Shown here in pieces: positions 57,188 to 64,000 of a DNA stretch of 64,000 bases. The notes under the pieces are model-generated. The model had not been told where the DNA came from. It saw only the letters and a list, made by a program, of their open reading frames with translations, and searched no databases. Position 1 is the stretch's first letter. Each line of letters starts with the position of its first letter. Both the position numbers and the translations under genes were made by a program. The DNA is from Notamacropus eugenii (taxonomy: Eukaryota; Chordata; Mammalia; Diprotodontia; Macropodidae), in assembly GCF_028372415.1 (NCBI RefSeq), contig NC_092875.1:52708271-52772270 (forward strand). Direction: 5' to 3'.

Positions 57188-57200
57188 TGATGTTTTAGGA
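57188..57200. repeat. 13-bp direct repeat, right copy
   Basis: Pairs with 56324-56336. Confidence 0.85.
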
Positions 57201-58679
57201 GCAGCTGTGTGAAGAATGGATTAGAGAGAGGAGAAGCTAGGGGCAAGGAGACCAGTTAGGAGGCTATTACATTAATGAGGTCAAAGATGACGGGAAACTA
57301 AAAGAAAAAAGGTGATTGTGATATGAATGGAGAGAAAGGGACCTCTGTCAGAAATGACACTGACAAGAGTTAGCAATTGATTGAATATTGGGCTGAAAGA
57401 GATTGAAGAGTGCAGGATGACTCTTAGGAAGCAAGCCTGTATCCACAGGACAGAGAGTATCAGAGCTTAGAGTGATCTTAAAGATCATTGTGTTCAACCC
57501 TCTCATTTTATAGAGGAGAAATCTGAGGCTTGGAGAGGAGGAGAGACAGTTAAAGGAACACGGCAAATAAGCAGCAGGGGTACTCCCAATCCACTCTGTT
57601 TTCAAAGACTGGGAGATCATGGTGTCTAAAGTAAATATAATATTCCCTAGGGGAAATGACATCACATGTATGTCCTGGGCACACACCCCTTTCCACCTTT
57701 CCTACTTCCTATTCAGTGACCACTGAAAAGCAAAGATTTCTCTATTGAAAGCTATTGAGGTTTAAACCTCTCAGTTCCTTAATAGTCTCTAAGCCTGGAG
57801 CATACTTATCTTTTTGAAATCATTGCTCTGTATCCAGAAGAAAGACTCCAGGATGGGATTGGGAGCAGCCTTGATCATGTGAGGGTCATGAACACCAATA
57901 AACCTACTCAGGTGCAAAACAATAGTCCAGTACAAAGAAGTGAATACCCAGAAACTCCTTTTTCCCATATCTAGCTCTTTGGGAGCTCTCTCTGTCAAAT
58001 TCTGCCCAGAAGCTCCCCCATTCCAGCTAATTTAAAACAGTTTGAGAAGAGCATTGGGGGATGGGAGGAGGCTCCCATGGGGGGAAAACAGAGGATGAGA
58101 GAGGGGCAGGGATGTCTCTGTTGTGTATAGGTACTGAAGCTGGGGTAAGAGAAGTTGTTTATGTTCTCAGAAAGGGAAATTCTGGATTGCCAGAAAAGGT
58201 GAAGGGGAATTGCTGAAAATGGGTCACAATGGCCTCCAGAGTTTCTGGACTAAAAGAAAATATTCTTGTTCACTCAGATTCATCAAGTATCTATTAAATG
58301 TGTAATAGCATCTATTAAATTTATGCAAAACCATGTGCTCAGTAGCAGGAGGGAGAGAAGGCAATGGGCAGGGAGAACTAGACTTCAGATAAGATGTTAT
58401 ATCTGCCCACAGGTGACCAACAGTGTAGTGTGACGTGTCAGCCAAACAGATATTCATATCACATAATAATACATAAAAAGTATATCAGGAGGTAAGAGTG
58501 TATATGTGGTTGGGCTCATTTGGTGGTGGTCTCTGATGTTTTGACAGAGAATACAGAAGGACAAAACAGGCTCAAAAAGGGGACAAAAATAAAAGTAGAT
58601 AAAGGGGTAAGAAGAAGAGGGATAAAATGGATGGCAACGGGAATGGGGATGGAGATGAGGAGGACAATATGACAAAGTT
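57201..58679. other. Intergenic, no gene
   Basis: A MIR-like fragment lies at about 57455-57570 ('cattttatagaggagaaatc'). Otherwise unclassified. Confidence 0.55.
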
Positions 58680-59165
58680 AAAAATGATTTATTCAGTGTC
58701 TACTATGTGCCAGCCCTAATGATGATGATACAAGGAAAGGCAAAATCAGGTCCTGCCTTCGAAGAGGTCATAGTTTAATGTAAGGGACAACATGGAAACA
58801 AGTATGTACAAACAAGATATAGACAGGATAAATTGGAGGTAATAACTAACATTAAGGGTGACTTAGAAAGGTCTCTTGTAAAAAGTGAGATTTTGATCTG
58901 GGTCTTAATCAAAGCCATGGAAGCCAGAAGGTGGAGACAGGGAAGGAAAGAATCACAGGCATAGAAGACAGCCAGTGAAAATTCTAAGACATCTAGAGAC
59001 ATTAGAGGAGGAGAGTGCCTCTTGAGAAGCAATAAGGAGGCCAGTATCACAAAATAAGTGTTGGGAAATAAAGTGTAAAATGGTTAGAAAAATAGGAAGA
59101 TGCCAGATTATGAACGACTCTATGTCATATAGCCTGATGCTTGACTGTTATCTGATGGAATAAAA
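58680..59165 (+). repeat. Interspersed repeat, unclassified
   Basis: 'tctactatgtgccagccc', 'gcaaaatcaggtcctgcctt' and 'gatgccagattatgaacgac' follow the order of a mammalian dispersed repeat I remember but cannot name. Confidence 0.45.
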
Positions 59166-60259
59166 AAATCCCTAAACAGTAATGATGGTCTATTAAGTCT
59201 TATTTTTTGTATCCTGGTTTGCTTTTCTGTCAGTCTGGCCCTATCTCTTAATTCTTTATCATGGGTATTTTCAATTCTTTATTTTTTTTGAAACTGGATA
59301 ATTTTCAGCATCGCATTGTTTCCTTGATTTGTTCTGGGGTATTCCTATCATATTGTTTTTTCAAGATTGTTAAATAAATGGTGAGATAACTTGATTATCC
59401 AGACTGGAAACTGGTCATTCTTAAAGTCTTCATTTTCAATCAAACAGGAAGAGAAACAAAGAATGATATGACAATGACAAAATATCCCATAAATTTAGCA
59501 ATAAGTGTGGACTGTTTACTTGTGCTTTTCTCATACTTTTAAAAATTTTACTATGTATTCTACTAATCAGACTGTGAATATATGATGACTGACTCTAGAT
59601 CAAGAGCATGGGCATCTAAAAGATTAATAGAATACATTCAGAACAAGACAGATGTTTTTGGACACAGGTAAAGTAGGACTTTGTTTTGCTTGAAAATGTG
59701 AGTATGTATATGTATATGTGTGCATTTGTTTCCAAAGGTTTCATTCTCTTTTTTCCTCAATAGGTGGGAACTTGGAGAGAGTGATGGAGATGGATAGGCA
59801 TAGGATTAACTTTCTCAAAAATGAAATAAGAAGAAAAGAGGATCATTGGAGAAATTTTAAATGCACAGAAGAGAATAGAAGAATGAAAAACAGACAAATA
59901 GCTTTGAAAGTTGGATATTGAATTGATGTATACTTAAGAAGAGGAGCAAACTATGTATTAGAGTGATATGTGGTTTCATGTGCAGCTCTCATTTTCTAAT
60001 CTCTCCTCTTCAAAAAGTGCCTCAAACCCTTAAAAATTAACGATATAGCTGTGAAGCTGTCTTTTTCCTTCTGTTACTCCTCCCTGCTATAGTTCCCTAT
60101 TCTTCATCATCCTTATAAGGGTCAAGTCTCTATTCCATTTTTTATCCCTTCCTTTCCCCACTCCCATTAAAAGCCAGTTTTTATTTCCTTGAGGAACACT
60201 TGATGCTGCCATTTAAATAGAGTATGGAGATGTCCTCCAGGAGGGAGATCAGCTTAAGT
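59166..60259. other. Intergenic, no gene
   Basis: No feature recognised on either strand. Confidence 0.55.
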
Positions 60260-60490
60260 TTGGAATAACAATAAGCACTAAAGTTTGCAAAGTGTCACAT
60301 TAACTCATTTGATCCTCATGACAACTCTATGAGGTAGGTGCTATAATTATCACCTTTTTACAGTTGAGGAAACTAAGGCAGATAGAAGTTAAATGACTTG
60401 CCCAGGGTCACATGGTAAGTCAGAAACAGAATTAAAACAGATCTCACTGCCTCTAAATCCTATGTTCTATTCATTTCACCATCTAGCTGA
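60260..60490 (+). repeat. MIR-like SINE
   Basis: Contains 'cctcatgacaactctatgagg', 'tacagttgaggaaactaagg' and 'cttgcccagggtcacatgg'. Confidence 0.9.
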
Positions 60491-60624
60491 CACATAAATA
60501 TGGACATTGCACACTTGATAAAAGTCACTATATCGTTTCCCTACTCTCCACAATACTTAAGATTTTCAACCTTCTTTCTTTAGACTACTTGAGGTTCATA
60601 AGGCTTCCTTTATTTCTTTTCTAA

Positions 60625-60915
60625 AATTAATTAATGAATGTGTTTTTAGTTTCCAGCATTCATTTTCATAAACTTTTGAGTTTTAAATATTTCTCCCTTC
60701 CTCCTCTCCTCCCTCCCCAAGACAGCATGGTGTCTGTATAGGCTCTCCATGTACATGCTTATTAAACATATTTTCACAATAGTCATGTTGTAAAGAAGAA
60801 TTAGAAGGAATGTGAGGAATCACCAAAAAGAAAAAAAACAAAAGAAAAGAGAGGGCAAATAGCATGCTTCAGTCTGCATTCAAGAGTTCTTTCTCTGGAT
60901 GTGGATAGCATTTTC
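60625..60915 (-). mobile_element. L1 3' UTR fragment next to a second L1 end
   Basis: Parallel to 60930-61240 and to 51915-52250: 'tgttgtaaagaagaattagaa' and 'gttctttctctggatgtgg'. It is a separate 5'-truncated L1 into whose edge the longer L1's A tail (T11 at 60916) abuts. Confidence 0.8.
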
Positions 60916-61250
60916 TTTTTTTTTTTCTCATTTATTTGTTGGTTTGTTTGTGTGTCTGTTTTCAGTGTTCTACAATCACTTCCATATATATTAGACTTTT
61001 CCCCTCCCTCCCCCTCCTTCACCTCTACTTCCCCATTTCTTTTTTATATAGGTTCTACACATGCATTCCTACTAAATATATTTTCACCTTAATCATGTTG
61101 CACAGAAGAATTAAAATGAATGGAAGAAATCATAAAACAAACCAGAACATAATACAAAAGAAAACGATCTGTTGCATTCTGCAAACGAATTCCATTGTTC
61201 TTTCTCTGGATATGGAAGGCATTTTGCCTCAAGAGACCACTGAGAATTTT

Positions 61251-62495
61251 TTAAGTCTTTGCATTGCAGTGAAGTACTAAATCTACCAAAAAAAATTCCT
61301 CACACACTGTGGTTGTTGCTGTGTACAAAGTTCTCCTGGTTCTGCTCCTTTCACTCGGCATCAGTTCATATAAGTATTTCCAGGCCTCTCTGAAGTCTTC
61401 CTGTTCATCATTTCTTATAGCACAATAGTATTTCATTACATTCATATACCACAACTTGTTCAACCATTCCCCAATTGATGGGCATTCCCTTGATTTCCAG
61501 TTTTTGATCACCACAAAGAGAGCTCCTATAAATATTTTCGTACTTGTGGGACCCTTTCTCATTTTTATGATCTCTTTGGGATATGGTCCTAGAAGTGATA
61601 TTGCTGGGTCAAAGGGTATGCACATTTTTGTGGCCCTTTGAGCATAGTTCCAAATTGCTCTCCAGAATGGTTGGATCATTTCACAGCTCCACCAACAAAG
61701 AATTAGTGTTCCAACCCTTCCACATCTTCTCCAACATTTATCATCTTCCTGTTTTGTCACGTTAGCCAATCTGATAGGTGTGATGTGGTATGTCAGAGTT
61801 GTTTTGATTAACATCTCTCTAATCAATAGTGATTTACAGCAATTTTTTATATGACTGTAGATAGCTTTAATTTCTTCCTCTGAAAACTGCCTATTCATAT
61901 CCTTTGACCATTTATCAATTGGGGAATGACTTGTATTCTTGTACATTTGACTCAGTTCCCTATGTATTTTAGAAATGAGACCTTCATCACAGACACTAAT
62001 TGCAAAAATTCTTTCCCAGTTTTCTGCTTCCCTCTTAATTTTGGTTGCATTGAGTTTGTTTGTGCAAAAACTTTTCAATTTAATGTAATCAAAATTATTC
62101 ACTTTGCACTTTGTAATATTTTCCATCTCTTATTTCATCAAAAATTTCCCCTTTCTCCATAAATCTGACAAATACGCTATTCCTTGGTCATCTAATTTGT
62201 TTCTAGTACTAATATTTATACCTAGATCATGTATCCATTTGGACTTTATCCTTGTGTACGGTGTCAGGCATTGGTCTATGCCCAGTTTCCGCCACCCTGT
62301 TATCCAGTTTTCCCAGCAATTTTTGTCAAACAGTGAGTTCTTATCCCAGAAGCTGGGGTCCTTGGGCTTATCAAACAGTAGATTGCTATATTCATTGACT
62401 AATGTGTCTTGAGTACCTAATCTATTCCATTGGTCTACCTCTCTGTTTCTTAGCCAGTGCCAAGTGATTTTGATGATTGCTGCTTTATAATACAA
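61251..62495 (-). pseudogene. L1 ORF2 C-terminal region
   Basis: A 291-codon open piece (62126 down to 61251) and an overlapping 121-codon piece. It contains NNFDYIKLKSFC, the Cys-rich DKCWRRCGRVGT and LILCWWSCEMIQPFW block (the conserved ORF2 C-terminal cysteine region) and a tail to LHCNAKT. This is the part missing from the L1 at 22985-32160. Confidence 0.9.
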
Positions 62496-62787
62496 TTTGA
62501 GATCTGGTCAGGCTAGGCCACCTTCCCTAGCGTTTCTTTTCATTAATTCCTTTGATATTCTGGACCTTTTGTTCTTCCAGATGAATTTTGATGTTATTTT
62601 TTTCTAGCCTACAAAATGATTATCTGATAGTCTGATTGATATGGCACTGAATAAGTAAATTAGTTTAAGTAGAATTGTCATTTTTATTATATTGGCTCAG
62701 TCCACCCACGAGCAACAGATGTATTTCCACTTACTTAGATCTGACTCTGTTTGTGTGAAAAGCATTTTGTTATTGTGTTCATATTGT

Positions 62788-63990
62788 TCATATATAGTCC
62801 TGAGTTTGTTTTGGCAGGTAGACTCCCAGATATTTTATAGTGTCTACCATAGCTTTAAACAGGATTTCTCTTTCTATCTCTTGTTGTTGGACTTTGTTAG
62901 TAATATATAGAAATGCAGATGATAAATGTGGGTTTATTTTGTAACGTGCAACTTTGCCAAAGTTGTTTATTATTTCAAGTAGTCTTTCACTTGATTCTCT
63001 GGCATTCTCTAAGTATATCATCATATCATCTGCAAAGAGTGATAACTTAGTTTCTTCTTTACCTACTCCAATTGCTTCAATTTCTTTTTCTTCTCTTATT
63101 GCTACAGCTAACTTTTGTAGTACCATATTGAATAACAGTGGTGATAATGGATATCCTTGTTTCATCCCTGACCTTACTGGAAATGCATCTAACTTATCCC
63201 CATTGCTTATAATGCTTGCTGATGATTTTAGGTAGATACTGCTTATTGTTTTATGGAAAGTTCCATTTCTTCGTATGCTCTCCAGTGTTTTCAATAGGAA
63301 TGGGTGTTGCATTTTGTCAAAAGCTTTTTCAGCATCTAGCTTTGCTGTAGATGTGATCAATAATGCTAAATGTTTTCCTAATATTGAACCAGCCCTGCAT
63401 TCCTGGTATAAATCCTACCTGATCATAATGTATTATTCTCATGAAAAGTTGCTGTATTCTTTTTGCTAATATCTTATTTAAAAATTTTGCTTCCATATTC
63501 ATTAGAGAAATTGGTCTATATTTTTCTTTCTCTGTTTTGGCTCTTTCTGGTTTAGGTATCAGAACCATATTTGTCTCATAAAAAGAATTTTGTAGGACAC
63601 TTTCTTCCCCAGTTTTCCCAAGTAGTTATATACTGTATTGGAATTAACTGTTCTTCAAATGTTTGATAGAATTCCGTTGTAAACCCATCTGACTGGAGAT
63701 TTTTCCTGTGGAGCTCATTGATGGCTTGTTCAATTTCTTTTTCTGAGATGGGGTTATTTAAGTGTTCAATTTCCTATTCTCTTAATCTGGGAAATTTATA
63801 TTTTTTAAAATAATCATACCATTTCATTTAGAGTGTCGAATTTTTGGACATACAGTTGGGCAATGTAATTTCTAACTATTGTTTTAATTTCCTCCTCCTT
63901 GGAGATGAGTTCATCCTTTTCATTTTTGCTATTTGTATTTTGGTTTTCTTCTTTCTTTTTTAAAATCAATTTGATGAAAAGATAATCAAT
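62788..63990 (-). pseudogene. L1 ORF2 reverse transcriptase
   Basis: [20 protein letters not shown] at 63568 (RT motif 1-2), [16 protein letters not shown] (first Asp, 63330), KQGYPLSPLLFNMVL (63160) and LFADDMMIYLEN (DD pair, 63030). Catalytic motifs are intact, with a frameshift around 63360 and a break near 63590. Confidence 0.92.
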
Positions 63991-64000
63991 TTTATTTTTT

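Larger units (their letters stand above)
60916..64000 (-). mobile_element. L1 LINE, 3' UTR and ORF2, extends past window end
   Basis: T-tract (poly(A)) at 60916-60926, 3' UTR to about 61290, and ORF2 from there rightward on the minus strand to 64000. The ORF2 order from the window end is linker, RT, C-terminal domain. Frames break near 62130, 62500-62780 and 63570-63600. Endonuclease and ORF1 would lie right of the window. Confidence 0.9.

Overview
This is vertebrate genomic DNA, almost certainly from a marsupial. It is AT-rich, CpG-poor and gene-sparse. It carries marsupial-type tRNA-headed SINEs (e.g. 15655-15975), MIR-like CORE SINEs, an RTE LINE with its short derivatives, and L1s with a long purine-rich spacer between ORF1 and ORF2. 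I cannot tell the species or whether it is American or Australian.

The one credible protein-coding gene is at the left. It is the 3' half of a ceramide synthase gene, closest to CERS4 as I recall the family. Five coding exons on the + strand (3030-7026) have consensus splice sites, a stop codon and a poly(A) signal (7674). The 5' exons lie left of the window or were not recognised.

The rest is mostly retroelements. 8514-12171 (minus) is an L1-derived unit with a 5' leader and ORF1 but no ORF2, flanked by a 9-bp target duplication and split by a 0.7-kb retroposon. 14485-17319 (minus) is a second ORF1-only unit of another lineage, with a perfect 15-bp target duplication. About 17650-21735 (+) is a nearly complete, broken RTE LINE. 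22985-32160 (+) is an L1 with ORF1 and ORF2. Its ORF1 was split by a composite insertion (23844-27662), which itself contains another ORF1-only element. 32165-34972 (minus) is a further ORF1-only element. 38236-40905 (minus) is a processed pseudogene of GTF2H1 (TFIIH p62). 46823-47017 is a 39-bp tandem repeat, and about 47250-50190 (+) is a dead gammaretrovirus-like pol region. 51200-51710 is an RTE 3' fragment, 51915-52250 an L1 3' end, and 56337-57187 a double-SINE insertion with a 13-bp target duplication. 60927-64000 (minus) is a long L1 ORF2 that runs off the window.

No operon, CRISPR or other prokaryotic system is present. The most unusual signals are (i) a two-copy, poly(A)-tailed retroposon of a transcript I do not recognise, both copies sitting inside L1 ORF1s; (ii) two independent ORF1-only L1 lineages with complete ends; and (iii) the double-SINE transduction-like insertion. 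Coordinates of old repeats are approximate, and identities were judged by eye.
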